Assembly (NCBI GenBank): GCA_013824615.1
Contig: PNOC01000005.1
Coordinates: 31,580-95,579, forward strand
Direction of reading: 5' to 3'
Source of the DNA: Thermodesulfovibrio sp.
GTDB lineage: Bacteria; Nitrospirota; Thermodesulfovibrionia; Thermodesulfovibrionales; UBA6898
Length of the DNA: 64,000 nucleotides
Under the pieces are notes generated by a model. The model did not search any database, was not told where the DNA came from, and saw only the letters and a program-made list of their open reading frames with translations. Of this stretch, positions 1-8,528 are shown one piece after another (position 1 is the first letter of the stretch; every line of letters starts with the position of its first letter). The position numbers and the translations under genes were made by a program.

Positions 1-3000
1 CCGCCCTGGGGCTGCGCCTTGAGACCGTAGTGTCTCTTGCCTACCACCTGCATCTGGGCGGTAGCAGTCCGTACCCGGTAGTCCCGCCGGCCCATCATCC
101 CTTCGATAAGATTCCAGCTTTTGTTTGACATCAGCTCGAGAAGACCCTCGTCGATTGCTGCAAGCGCAACCTCACTTCCTTTCGGCAGTTTTTTCCCGTT
201 CGCACGCTTTACCTGCACCCTTACCCTCGCTTTATCGCGGACCTTGTAGACCTGCCTGTCGGCCACAACCTCCACCTTCAGCTCAAAGGCCTTCCTGCCT
301 ACCTGTATTTCTCCAAGGCCGAGCCTGAAAGCAGGCTTCCCGAGGTCCACCAGGGCCGTTGGCTGAACACCGGCCACTCTGCCGCGAACCACCAGGGCCG
401 AGACAAAGATATTCGGCGCATAGGCCGCCCTGACAGGAACCTCTATTACCGGATGCTTCCCGGACAATTTCCTGACATAGGTATCCACGATCCCCTCCCG
501 CTCTATCGAGATTAGCGCAGTCGCCTCTCTGAAGGGCATCCTGACCTGGAATTTAGCGGTTTCACCCGGCTCATATCTCTTTTTTTCGGGAATGAGGTCA
601 ATCCTGTCATGGTCCGCGACATCGAACCACCAGTCCCCCTTACCCACGATCCAGACATCCCTGTGGACCCTTGACGCATTCCCGGCATCGTCAGCAGCCT
701 CAGCCTGCAGAATCACATTGCCGGATACCGGAGATTTGGCTTCGCATATCAGCAGTCCCCGGCTGTCTGTTTTTCCTTCACATATTCTGCCGGTTTTTTT
801 TGTCTCGGAAGTATGTTCATAAGCATAAAAACCCCCTACCAGCCGCTTACGGTGTGAATATGCTTTTTTCTGAAAGAGATCAACCTTTACAGGCCGTTCG
901 GATACAGGCCTGCCGTCGAGATCCACCACCACCACATGAAATCTGAAATCATCCTTTGATGCTGCCCATGAATCCGGCTTAATGCCTACGAGGACCCTGG
1001 CAGGCCATAAAGGTATCCGCCGGGAGACGGTCTGAGTCTCTCCGTTGGGGTCTCTGAATTCAAGTTCTGCCAGGATGTCATGAGGCTGCTCAACCTCCGG
1101 CAGCCCGGAAAGCTTCGTCCTCAGGCCGCCACTACCGTCAAGAATCAATTCAGTGGTCTGGGTCTTCGGGCGCAGACTTCTTTCAGCATCTTCCCCCTCA
1201 TGCGCACGGGACCGCCTGGTCTTCTCCTCCCTGACCGCTCCGTTCGTAAAGACAAAATCCTCGTAGTCGGCAAAATTGATATATTTCGGCATAGTCTGAC
1301 TGCGCAGCTTGACTGCTGCATTCTTCACCCCGCCGCCGGATAGATATGAGAGCTGGATATCGACCTCCGCCTCGGTGACTTTTACCAGTGCCTCCTTCTG
1401 CGGCAGGAGCACCGCCTTCATAAGCGGCACTCTGAATTCCTCAACCCTGAAAGATCCTGACTCCCAGCCTTCCGGATAGTCACCTTCCTCTTTCTTTCTG
1501 TTTTTCTTGCTATTGCCCTTTTTTCTGAGGAGCGTAATAGAATAAGAGCCGAGACTGGCCTCCTTCGGGATAACCCACTGACTCTCTGCAGCACCTTTCT
1601 TATCCCACACCAGAAGCATTTCATACTGCTGATCGCTCCCTGCATGCCTGATCAATACAGAACCAGGAAGCGTGCCTGCCGAAGCAAGGGATAGCCCGGA
1701 GGTCGTGTGTCGTCTGAACAGATGCTTCATATGCACGGTATCTCCGGCCCTCAGGAGGCTCCGGTCAAGTATCGTGTGTGCAACCACCGGAGCGTTTTCT
1801 CCATTATCCGGCATATTGTAGCGCCACGGTTCTATTCCTTCATCCCAACCCGAATGCACAAACGTCATATCTGCTCCGGACGTGGCAAATACAAACAATC
1901 CACGGTTTATGCCCCTGAGCGCCTGCGTGGCCTCCTCGTAGTTAACGCCTGAACTGCAGGCCGGCAGATCACGTTCCGAAGGGAGCTGTTTCAGGATTCT
2001 CGCTATGCCGTCCTGATCTGTTTTTCCACGCCAGAGCTGTTTGCCGTTACAGTCTCTGAGTGAGACCGCGGCCTCTTTCACCGGTTCGCCCTTGTCAAGG
2101 GTCGTCACCCAGACAAGCGAAGATTCCATGCCCCATTTAAAATGAGCCGAAAGATTAGTGACCAGGGCAGCGGTCTGCACAAACATCGGTGCCTGCTTGC
2201 CAAGCAGAGATCGCCCGAGCAGCTGACTCTCCATCTCAACCACGTAGAGACCCGGTCCCTTCAGCGGAAGGCCGATAACTTCAAAGGCCTGCGCACCTCC
2301 TGGCTTAGGGACAGAAAAGGGCTTCAGGTCTTTTTCCCGGCTGAAAATGCTCTTCTCACGTTTTGCCGCCGCCACCGCCTTCAGCCATTCTATAAGCTGC
2401 TCTTCGCTGCCCATTCTGAGCTTATGCAGCCGCCCCTTGAGCCCGTCTACCATATCCTGATTCTTCCCTTTGAGGGACTCCGGGAGTACAGAACCAATAG
2501 CTTCACCGACCGCGCGCGTCTTGTCCAGCACCGCTTCCCGCGTCTTGTCCACGGCACCTTCCACCGGCTTCTCCACCCGGTGCATTCTTGTCCTGACCTC
2601 GGGCTCAATATTGCGAATGGTTACCGGAAGTGTTGCATCTCCCTTCAGCTCGATGATTCCAAAACGGGCGGCAAACTTTGCCAGGGGAGGATTGGCAGCA
2701 GTTTTAACGGTCAAAGGAAAATTGTTCCTGTTCGCCAGAGGACGCCCGGCCTCGTCCTTCACCTCTTTGGGCAGTTCGAGCGTAAAGACCCCGTTTTCAG
2801 GGAAAGGTCCCTTGAAGACAACGGCAGAGACGTAATTGTCGTCCTCTGCAGGCAGCTCATCTCCGCCCTCTTCGCCTTCATCGCCACGTGCGGGTTTCGC
2901 TGCCTTGTAGTTTTTGTTTCCACCTCTCAGTTGTATTTTTCTTGCGACCTCCCAAGGTATGGGGGAAGAGAAATTAAGCCGCAACGGCAGCACCGGAATA

Positions 3001-3770
3001 CAGGCAGAGCGGGCATTTTCACGGCTGCAGCTGAATTCAGCAGTAAAGGGGGCCCGTGCCCTGAATTCGATTCTCCGGTCCACGGCAGTCATCACGCCCC
3101 CGGTCGTCGCAACCCCCTTGCCCCATACAAGGTGAACCTTTGCCTTCGCCGGAAATCTCTGCGTACACTGCAGCAGCGTGACCGGCCGGTCCTTCAAAAA
3201 CCGGTACTGCTGAAGAATTTCTGCCCGCACCGGGTCTTTTACGATACGTATGCCGACCCGCTCCATCACGCCGTCAATCTCACAGGCGACATGGGCCAGA
3301 AGAGACGCTTCATCAGCCTCAGCATCGAGCTCCAGGACAAATATCTGGTCTTCGTCGATCTCCTCGGATGCCTCGCGGGGAAAAGCCCGCAGAACAGCAG
3401 GCCCCCCGGTAGAAAAAGAATAGGTCTGCGGGCCCGCCAGGGTGAGGCCTGAAACTGACCGCAGATCTTTTTTCAGGGTGAATTCGCAGGAGATTCCGGC
3501 AGGAAGGTCACGGTCAAAATCATATACCCAGTTACTGCTGTCCACCCATCTGCCCCGGCCTTTTTCAGGACAGGCCGCTACAAAGGGGTCTGAGATACCG
3601 GGGTCACCGAAGGCGACCATAGGTACAGAAAACCTCGCAGAAACCTGCCGAACATTCTTTATCGTTCCCTGAGGTGAAAAAAAATTAACCGAGGCATACT
3701 CCTCAGCAAAACCGGCAGAGGCAAGCAGCAGGAATGCTATGGCAGCACAGGAGATGGTACTATATTTCAT
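1..3770 (-). CDS. Alpha-2-macroglobulin family protein (C-terminus beyond window)
   Basis: Cut by the window edge; 1256 codons are visible from an ATG at 3770 preceded by GGAGGGCTT. The N-terminus (MKYSTISCAAIAFLLL...GFA) reads as a cleavable signal peptide without a lipobox at the cleavage point, so export to the periplasm is expected. The visible end contains VALAAIDEGLLELM and, about 40 residues on, AQMQVVGKRHYG, both typical of the large (about 1900 aa) bacterial macroglobulins. Bacterial members are thought to trap attacking proteases in the periplasm through a bait region and, in many, a thioester (CxEQ); that part lies outside this window, so its presence cannot be judged. No penicillin-binding protein 1C partner is adjacent on this side. 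The opposite strand shows several open frames that are shadows. Confidence 0.9.
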   Translation of the reverse strand, partial: MKYSTISCAAIAFLLLASAGFAEEYASVNFFSPQGTIKNVRQVSARFSVPMVAFGDPGISDPFVAACPEKGRGRWVDSSNWVYDFDRDLPAGISCEFTLKKDLRSVSGLTLAGPQTYSFSTGGPAVLRAFPREASEEIDEDQIFVLELDAEADEASLLAHVACEIDGVMERVGIRIVKDPVRAEILQQYRFLKDRPVTLLQCTQRFPAKAKVHLVWGKGVATTGGVMTAVDRRIEFRARAPFTAEFSCSRENARSACIPVLPLRLNFSSPIPWEVARKIQLRGGNKNYKAAKPARGDEGEEGGDELPAEDDNYVSAVVFKGPFPENGVFTLELPKEVKDEAGRPLANRNNFPLTVKTAANPPLAKFAARFGIIELKGDATLPVTIRNIEPEVRTRMHRVEKPVEGAVDKTREAVLDKTRAVGEAIGSVLPESLKGKNQDMVDGLKGRLHKLRMGSEEQLIEWLKAVAAAKREKSIFSREKDLKPFSVPKPGGAQAFEVIGLPLKGPGLYVVEMESQLLGRSLLGKQAPMFVQTAALVTNLSAHFKWGMESSLVWVTTLDKGEPVKEAAVSLRDCNGKQLWRGKTDQDGIARILKQLPSERDLPACSSGVNYEEATQALRGINRGLFVFATSGADMTFVHSGWDEGIEPWRYNMPDNGENAPVVAHTILDRSLLRAGDTVHMKHLFRRHTTSGLSLASAGTLPGSVLIRHAGSDQQYEMLLVWDKKGAAESQWVIPKEASLGSYSITLLRKKGNSKKNRKKEEGDYPEGWESGSFRVEEFRVPLMKAVLLPQKEALVKVTEAEVDIQLSYLSGGGVKNAAVKLRSQTMPKYINFADYEDFVFTNGAVREEKTRRSRAHEGEDAERSLRPKTQTTELILDGSGGLRTKLSGLPEVEQPHDILAELEFRDPNGETQTVSRRIPLWPARVLVGIKPDSWAASKDDFRFHVVVVDLDGRPVSERPVKVDLFQKKAYSHRKRLVGGFYAYEHTSETKKTGRICEGKTDSRGLLICEAKSPVSGNVILQAEAADDAGNASRVHRDVWIVGKGDWWFDVADHDRIDLIPEKKRYEPGETAKFQVRMPFREATALISIEREGIVDTYVRKLSGKHPVIEVPVRAAYAPNIFVSALVVRGRVAGVQPTALVDLGKPAFRLGLGEIQVGRKAFELKVEVVADRQVYKVRDKARVRVQVKRANGKKLPKGSEVALAAIDEGLLELMSNKSWNLIEGMMGRRDYRVRTATAQMQVVGKRHYGLKAQPQG

Positions 3771-3830
3771 AAGCCCTCCGTCATAGGTGATTTAAGGACA
3801 AATCTCATGCAACCTGGTTTCTACTGCTCC

Positions 3831-3839
3831 ATTATATCA
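3831..3839 (-). promoter_or_regulatory. Extended -10 promoter for the macroglobulin gene
   Basis: On the minus strand the sequence reads TGATATAAT, an extended -10 (TGn plus TATAAT), about 60 bases upstream of the ATG at 3770. No clear -35 was found, which fits an extended -10 promoter. Confidence 0.5.
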
Positions 3840-3917
3840 GCTCCCGGAGGCATCTGAATACCTGTTTTCTATTTATTGGGAAATGCGTTAATATGTAAGG
3901 AGGGGAGAAAATAATCG

Positions 3918-4280
3918 ATGGCAGAGAGATTGCTTATAGTCGAGGACGAAGAGACCCTCAGGGAGTCGCTTAAAAGGGTGCTCACCCAGGCGGGATATGA
4001 GGTTGACAGCGTCGGCAGTTCAGAGGCTGCCTTACAAACGCTGGACAAGAAGAGTTATGAACTGATCATTACGGATATCATACTGCCCGGAGTCAACGGG
4101 ATTCAGCTCCTGAAAAAATGTAAAGAGAAAAACGAAAAAGTAAAATTCCTTATCATCACCGCCTTTGCCTCGATCGAGACCGCTGTAGAAGCGATACGGG
4201 CCGGGGCCTTTGACTATCTGGTCAAACCCATCCAGCACCAGGAGATAAAAGATACCATAAGAAAAGCCCTGCAGTCCTGA
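3918..4280 (+). CDS. Single-domain response regulator (CheY/NtrC-type receiver)
   Basis: A 120-residue protein that is only a receiver domain. Acidic pocket E9-D10, phospho-acceptor D53 (LIITDIILPG), T81 (FLIITAFAS) and K103 (YLVKPI) are all present, so phosphotransfer should work. It resembles the receiver half of NtrC-type regulators more than CheY, but there is no output domain before the stop. The start is set by AAGGAGGGGAG upstream. No histidine kinase is next to it, so the partner is unknown. It converges on the phnD-like gene with 8 bases between stops. Confidence 0.88.
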   Translation: MAERLLIVEDEETLRESLKRVLTQAGYEVDSVGSSEAALQTLDKKSYELIITDIILPGVNGIQLLKKCKEKNEKVKFLIITAFASIETAVEAIRAGAFDYLVKPIQHQEIKDTIRKALQS

Positions 4281-4288
4281 CTTTCCGT

Positions 4289-5182
4289 CTACTCGTTCCG
4301 GTAGTTATAGGTTTTCATGTCCAGGCCGGCCTCGTGTGCCAGTTTCGAGACTATGCGGTAGTCTTCCCGGGTGTTCTCAATAAACTTGAGCGCTCCGAAC
4401 TTTTCGAGCACCTGCTTCCCCTCCGGCTCTTTATCAAGATTAAGGAGTGCATTTTTGAGATTCTGCTGGAGTCCCTTATCCAGGCCTTTCCTGACACAGA
4501 GCCCGTTTGACGGGACCTTCGCTGATTCAGAGAGGACGACCAGCTCTTTGTCTACCCGGGGATCGGTCTTTCTGACCCTGTCATAAATACTGTGTTTTGC
4601 AGCGCCAACATCAGCCTTCCTCTCAAGCACTGCATAAATTGAGGCATCGTGACTGCCGGTAAAATAAAATTCTTTAAAAAAAGTCTTGTAATCCCTGACG
4701 CCATGCTGCCGGAGATACGCAACAGGGAAAATGTAGCCTGCCGTGGTCGCCCTTTCGACAAAGGCCATCTTTTTTCCCTTCATGCCGGAGGCATCCCTGA
4801 TTCCGCTGTCCTTGCGGACAAAGAGATACCCGTGGTATGTCGAACTGCCGTCCAGGTTCACCGGACGTGCCAGCGGTTCAGCCCCGAGTTTTTCGACTGC
4901 CAGAGCACCGGTGAACGAACCGAAGAAGGCGCCATCCATTTTTTCGGAAGTAAAGCGTTCGATGATATTGCCATATCTGCTCAGGATGGTAATATTCACC
5001 TTGACCCCGGTCTTTTTTGTCAGGTATTCAGCCAAGGGCCGAAAGCGCTCCTGCTGCTTAAAGACATTCATCTCAGGGATTAGCCCGATGAGAATCTCTT
5101 TCTGCGGCGATTCGGCGTATGCACCGGCAGAGAATGACAGGATAAGAATAACAGCCAGAAGCATCAAAACAACAGATTTCAT
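4289..5182 (-). CDS. PhnD-like phosphate/phosphonate-type substrate-binding protein
   Basis: 297 residues with a clear signal peptide (MKSVVLMLLAVILILSFSAG, cleavage after AYA). The mature part has features of the PhnD/PtxB periplasmic binding family: ILIGLIPEMNVF near the N-terminus, RFRPLAEYLTKKTGVKV, the GAFFGSFTGAL stretch and KKMAFVERATTAGY. Such proteins bind phosphate, phosphite, phosphonates or, in sensor versions, act as the ligand-binding part of a signalling system. No ABC permease or ATPase gene is adjacent, so the ligand and the partner are unknown. It follows cutA by 23 bases on the same strand with a good ribosome site (CAGGAGGTTATTT), so it is likely co-transcribed with purF and cutA. 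Confidence 0.82.
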   Translation of the reverse strand: MKSVVLMLLAVILILSFSAGAYAESPQKEILIGLIPEMNVFKQQERFRPLAEYLTKKTGVKVNITILSRYGNIIERFTSEKMDGAFFGSFTGALAVEKLGAEPLARPVNLDGSSTYHGYLFVRKDSGIRDASGMKGKKMAFVERATTAGYIFPVAYLRQHGVRDYKTFFKEFYFTGSHDASIYAVLERKADVGAAKHSIYDRVRKTDPRVDKELVVLSESAKVPSNGLCVRKGLDKGLQQNLKNALLNLDKEPEGKQVLEKFGALKFIENTREDYRIVSKLAHEAGLDMKTYNYRNE

Positions 5183-5205
5183 AAATAACCTCCTGATTTG
5201 CCTGA

Positions 5206-5538
5206 TTACATGGATTCAGTCTGAACAGTAACGCCCCGGAGCCATGCGAGATAGTCTGCAGACCCCTCCAGCAACGGCAGGGCAACAATCTCAGGAACAC
5301 GATAACTGTGGAGCTCTTTGACCCTTTTCATCAGGGCAGCTAAGTTGTCACCCCGCGTTTTGGCAATCATCAGGACCTCGGCATGGTCTTCTATCTTGCC
5401 CTCCCACCGGTATATGGACCGGGCCCCGCGGATGATATTTACGCATCCGGCAAGCCCTGCCCCGACAAGCTCTCTGGCCATGCTGGCAGCATCGTCCTCA
5501 CAAGGTGCGGTAATGAATACAACAATAAATTCGGTCAT
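5206..5538 (-). CDS. cutA: CutA1-type divalent-ion tolerance protein
   Basis: 110 residues from the ATG at 5538 (MTEFIVVFITAP), preceded by AGAAAGGGC; a longer in-frame extension upstream lies inside purF and is not needed. The core ACVNIIRG-like stretch (GCVNIIRGARSIYRWEGKI) and the final SADYLAWL block are the family signature of the small trimeric, ferredoxin-like CutA1 proteins. The family name comes from copper/divalent metal tolerance in E. coli; the biochemical role is not settled. It starts 10 bases after the purF stop, so it is in the purF operon. Confidence 0.9.
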   Translation of the reverse strand: MTEFIVVFITAPCEDDAASMARELVGAGLAGCVNIIRGARSIYRWEGKIEDHAEVLMIAKTRGDNLAALMKRVKELHSYRVPEIVALPLLEGSADYLAWLRGVTVQTESM

Positions 5539-5548
5539 GCCCTTTCTG

Positions 5549-7051
5549 CTACTTAAATAGAAATTCGAGCTGCTCCATATGCTCACCGGGAAAGTTGATC
5601 GGGTAAACGTTCGAAAAGCAGGCAGTACAATAATCGCCCGCACCACGGACGCTCCGCAGCAGACCCTCCATGCTCAGATATGAAAGCGAGTCCGCAGTTA
5701 CATACTTCCTGGTCTCATCAACATCATGGCTTGAAGCTATAAGCTCCTGCCTGGTCGGCGTATCTATACCGTAAAAGCAGGGCATAATCGTCGGCGGAGA
5801 GCTTATCCTGAGATGGACTTCTTTGGCTCCGCCGTTTTCACGGATCATCTTGACGATCTTCTTGCTGGTCGTGCCGCGCACGATTGAATCATCAATAACC
5901 ACGACCCTCTTGCCCTCAAGCAGTTCCCGCACCGGGTTGAGCTTTATCTTCACCCCGAAATGACGGATATTCTGTTTCGGCTCGATAAAGGTCCTGCCGA
6001 TATAATGGTTCCGTATCAGGCCGAAATCAAATCCGATGCCGCTCTCTTCAGAAAAGCCGAGCGCCGCAGGAACCCCTGAATCAGGGACCGGGATGACAAT
6101 GTCAGCATCCACCATAGACTCCCGGGCAAGCTGCCTGCCGAGTTCTTTGCGTATGCTGTTGACATTCTGATGCCCGAAAATATAACTGTCCGGCCGCGAA
6201 AAATAAATGAACTCGAAAACGCAGAACGCGCGCCGCTCGGAGTGGAGGGCCTTCAGCGACGTCAATCCCTGCTCATTGATTATCACCATCTCGCCGGGTT
6301 CGACATCCCGTATATATTTTGCCCCGATCAGATCCAGGGCGCAGGTCTCGGAGGCAAAGACATAGGCGCCGTCCACCTGACCCAGGCAGAGGGGGCGGAC
6401 TCCGTAGGGGTCGCGGACAGCGACCAACTCGTTCTCCCTCAGGATCAGCAGACTGAACGCACCACTTACCTGCCTCAGGGCATGGACTACCCTCTCGTAG
6501 AAGCTTTCCCCTTTAGAATGGGCAATGAGATGCACGACGACCTCACTGTCAGACGTCGACTGGAAGATGGCCCCGTCGTCCTCCAGGGTTTTGCGGAGTT
6601 CTGCGGCATTCACCAGATTACCGTTATGACCCAATGCGAGCGTTCCGAGCGCAAAATTGGCAACTATGGGCTGGACATTCTTCAATATGCTGCTGCCTGC
6701 CGTGGAGTAGCGGTTATGGCCAATCGCAGCATGGCCCGGGAGTTTCTTGAGCCGCTTTTCGCTGAAAATATCAGCCACCAGCCCCATCGCCTTTTCCGTA
6801 TACAGCTGTTTACCGTCTGAAGAACAGATTCCGGCGCCTTCCTGGCCGCGGTGCTGCAGGGAATAGAGCCCAAGGTAGGCAAGATTCGCTGCCTCAGGGT
6901 GGCCGTAGACGCCAAAAACGCCGCATTCTTCATGGAGTTTATCCCCGGATATATCGGAAAGGTTGAGGTTATTGCAGCAGGAACATCGGTCCAGACTGCC
7001 GGGTACATGCCGGAAGTCTGGTATTGCGGATCTGTAAAGAGGATTATTCAC
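5549..7051 (-). CDS. purF: Amidophosphoribosyltransferase
   Basis: 500 residues. PurF makes 5-phosphoribosylamine from PRPP and glutamine, the first step of purine synthesis. The N-terminal nucleophile cysteine is C43 in [10 protein letters not shown]; the class II glutaminase domain (about 43-280) contains HNGNLVN; the PRPP loop [14 protein letters not shown] is near residues 375-390. Cysteines in [16 protein letters not shown] and YCTACFSNV correspond to the [4Fe-4S] ligands of the Bacillus-type oxygen-sensitive enzyme. The start used is GTG at 7051 behind AGGAGATTACACATAC, which gives a 42-residue propeptide, longer than the 11 of B. subtilis; a later non-ATG start is possible. First gene of a purF-cutA-phnD-like operon. 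Confidence 0.95.
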   Translation of the reverse strand: MNNPLYRSAIPDFRHVPGSLDRCSCCNNLNLSDISGDKLHEECGVFGVYGHPEAANLAYLGLYSLQHRGQEGAGICSSDGKQLYTEKAMGLVADIFSEKRLKKLPGHAAIGHNRYSTAGSSILKNVQPIVANFALGTLALGHNGNLVNAAELRKTLEDDGAIFQSTSDSEVVVHLIAHSKGESFYERVVHALRQVSGAFSLLILRENELVAVRDPYGVRPLCLGQVDGAYVFASETCALDLIGAKYIRDVEPGEMVIINEQGLTSLKALHSERRAFCVFEFIYFSRPDSYIFGHQNVNSIRKELGRQLARESMVDADIVIPVPDSGVPAALGFSEESGIGFDFGLIRNHYIGRTFIEPKQNIRHFGVKIKLNPVRELLEGKRVVVIDDSIVRGTTSKKIVKMIRENGGAKEVHLRISSPPTIMPCFYGIDTPTRQELIASSHDVDETRKYVTADSLSYLSMEGLLRSVRGAGDYCTACFSNVYPINFPGEHMEQLEFLFK

Positions 7052-7178
7052 GTATGTGTAATCTCCTAATGAGCTAGTCTTTTATTCTAACACAACCTCC
7101 CCTTATATGTGCAGCCATAATCCCGTCCCCGATCCGGCCCTGATCCGGGCCAGGCAAAGGCAGCGCAGCGGAGAAATA

Positions 7179-7208
7179 TTGCCGAAACGCCCCTTATAAG
7201 GCTATACT
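7179..7208 (+). promoter_or_regulatory. Sigma70-type promoter for the MgtE_N/Nramp pair
   Basis: TTGCCG at 7179-7184, an 18-base spacer and TATACT at 7203-7208, 58 bases before the ATG at 7266. It sits in the 214-base divergent region between purF and the metal module; nothing else was recognised there. Confidence 0.5.
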
Positions 7209-7265
7209 TATAGCCTGTATCTTCATTTCCTGCGGATCTGAACAACTAAACCTGAGGGAGTTGCT

Positions 7266-8528
7266 ATGCCTTTTTTCGGCGAAGTTTTTTCGAGCGAAAT
7301 TATCAAGAAACCTGTCCTGGACCCAAAAGGTGAAGACCTTGGCAGGGTAAAGGACATTGGAATTGTCAAGGGAGATCCGCTCCCGCTCGTCTCGGTGCTC
7401 ATCATCGAAAAAAAGAAGAAGTACTTCAGGCTTCCCTGGGCCGAACTCAATATTTTCAACAAGAAAATCATCTCTTCGCGCACCTACCGTGACAAACTGA
7501 TCCCCTATGAGTTCAGCGAAGACGACCTGTTTGTGGTCAGGGACATTCTTGACAAGCAGATCGTCGATGCAAACGGGGCCAAGGTAGTCAGGGTGAACGA
7601 CATTAAACTCGAAGGGTATCAGGACAATGCCATCCTGATTGCCGTGGACGTCGGCATGCGGGGCATTCTCCGGAGGCTCGGCATCGAACGCGGCAGTGAA
7701 GAATTTCTGAGCATGTTCAAAACCAGCCTGCCCTACAACCTGATCAGCTGGAATTATATACAGCCCCTGCGTCCGAAGCTGAACGCCATTACGCTGACGG
7801 TGCCAAGACAGATCCTCGCTGAACTCCACCCCGCGGACATCGCCGACATCATCAGCCAGGTTTCACGCGAGGAAGGCGCGCACCTGTTCAGAGACCTGGA
7901 TATCGAGACTGCTGCCGAGGCCCTCTCCGAGCTGAAGCCTGAGATGCAGGCGGACATCATCAATGCCATGGACACGGAAAAGGCCGCTGACATCATCGAG
8001 GAGATGCCTCCGGATGAGGCAGCCGATATCCTGAGCGACCTGCCGACTGAAAAGGCAAAAGAACTGCTCGAAAACATCGAAAAAGAAGAGGCTGAAGACA
8101 TCCAGGAACTGCTCGAGCACGACGAGGACACTGCAGGCGGGCGCATGACAAACAGCTATATCGCCTATGCCCCGCATATGACCGTCCAGGAAGCCTCAGA
8201 GCGCTTCAGGGTAAATGCCCGGGAAGTCGAAAACGTCTATTACATCTATATCCTGGACAAGGAAGAAAAACTGATCGGCGTCACCTCTTTGAAGGAAATG
8301 ATTCTGGCTGAACCCGACTGCCTGCTGGCCGACATCATGGAAACCAACCTGAAAACTGTTTCTCCTGGCGAAGATGAGATGGACGCTGCCGCGATCATCT
8401 CAAAATATAATCTTCTGGCACTGCCGGTTGTCGATGAAAACGGGTACATGCACGGGATTATTACCGTTGACGACATCATCGACATGCTGCTTCCTCCGGC
8501 TGCAAAGAAAAAAAGGAGAAAGGTATGA
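7266..8528 (+). CDS. PRC-barrel / MgtE N-terminal / CBS protein, cytosolic regulator of a metal carrier
   Basis: 420 residues without membrane segments. Two PRC-barrel-like stretches come first (about 5-75, with PKGEDLGRVKDIG, and 85-150, with DANGAKVVRVNDI). Next is an MgtE N-terminal superhelical domain (about 180-285) with the repeated acidic helices AADIIEEMPPDEAADILSDL and HDEDTAGGRM. Two CBS domains (about 295-410) end it. In MgtE Mg2+ channels this cytosolic part senses Mg2+ and gates a membrane domain; here the membrane domain is absent. The next gene, a carrier, overlaps it by four bases (ATGA), so the protein probably regulates that carrier. Start chosen by TGAGGGAG upstream. Confidence 0.85.
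   Translation: MPFFGEVFSSEIIKKPVLDPKGEDLGRVKDIGIVKGDPLPLVSVLIIEKKKKYFRLPWAELNIFNKKIISSRTYRDKLIPYEFSEDDLFVVRDILDKQIVDANGAKVVRVNDIKLEGYQDNAILIAVDVGMRGILRRLGIERGSEEFLSMFKTSLPYNLISWNYIQPLRPKLNAITLTVPRQILAELHPADIADIISQVSREEGAHLFRDLDIETAAEALSELKPEMQADIINAMDTEKAADIIEEMPPDEAADILSDLPTEKAKELLENIEKEEAEDIQELLEHDEDTAGGRMTNSYIAYAPHMTVQEASERFRVNAREVENVYYIYILDKEEKLIGVTSLKEMILAEPDCLLADIMETNLKTVSPGEDEMDAAAIISKYNLLALPVVDENGYMHGIITVDDIIDMLLPPAAKKKRRKV

Noticed and set aside
2142..3452. Long open frame on the plus strand (436 codons)
   Set aside because: It is antisense to the macroglobulin gene, which has signal peptide, ribosome site and family motifs; the plus frame has no protein-like pattern.
7052..7265. 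Purine riboswitch upstream of purF
   Set aside because: No aptamer-like structure or conserved core could be recognised in the 214-base region.
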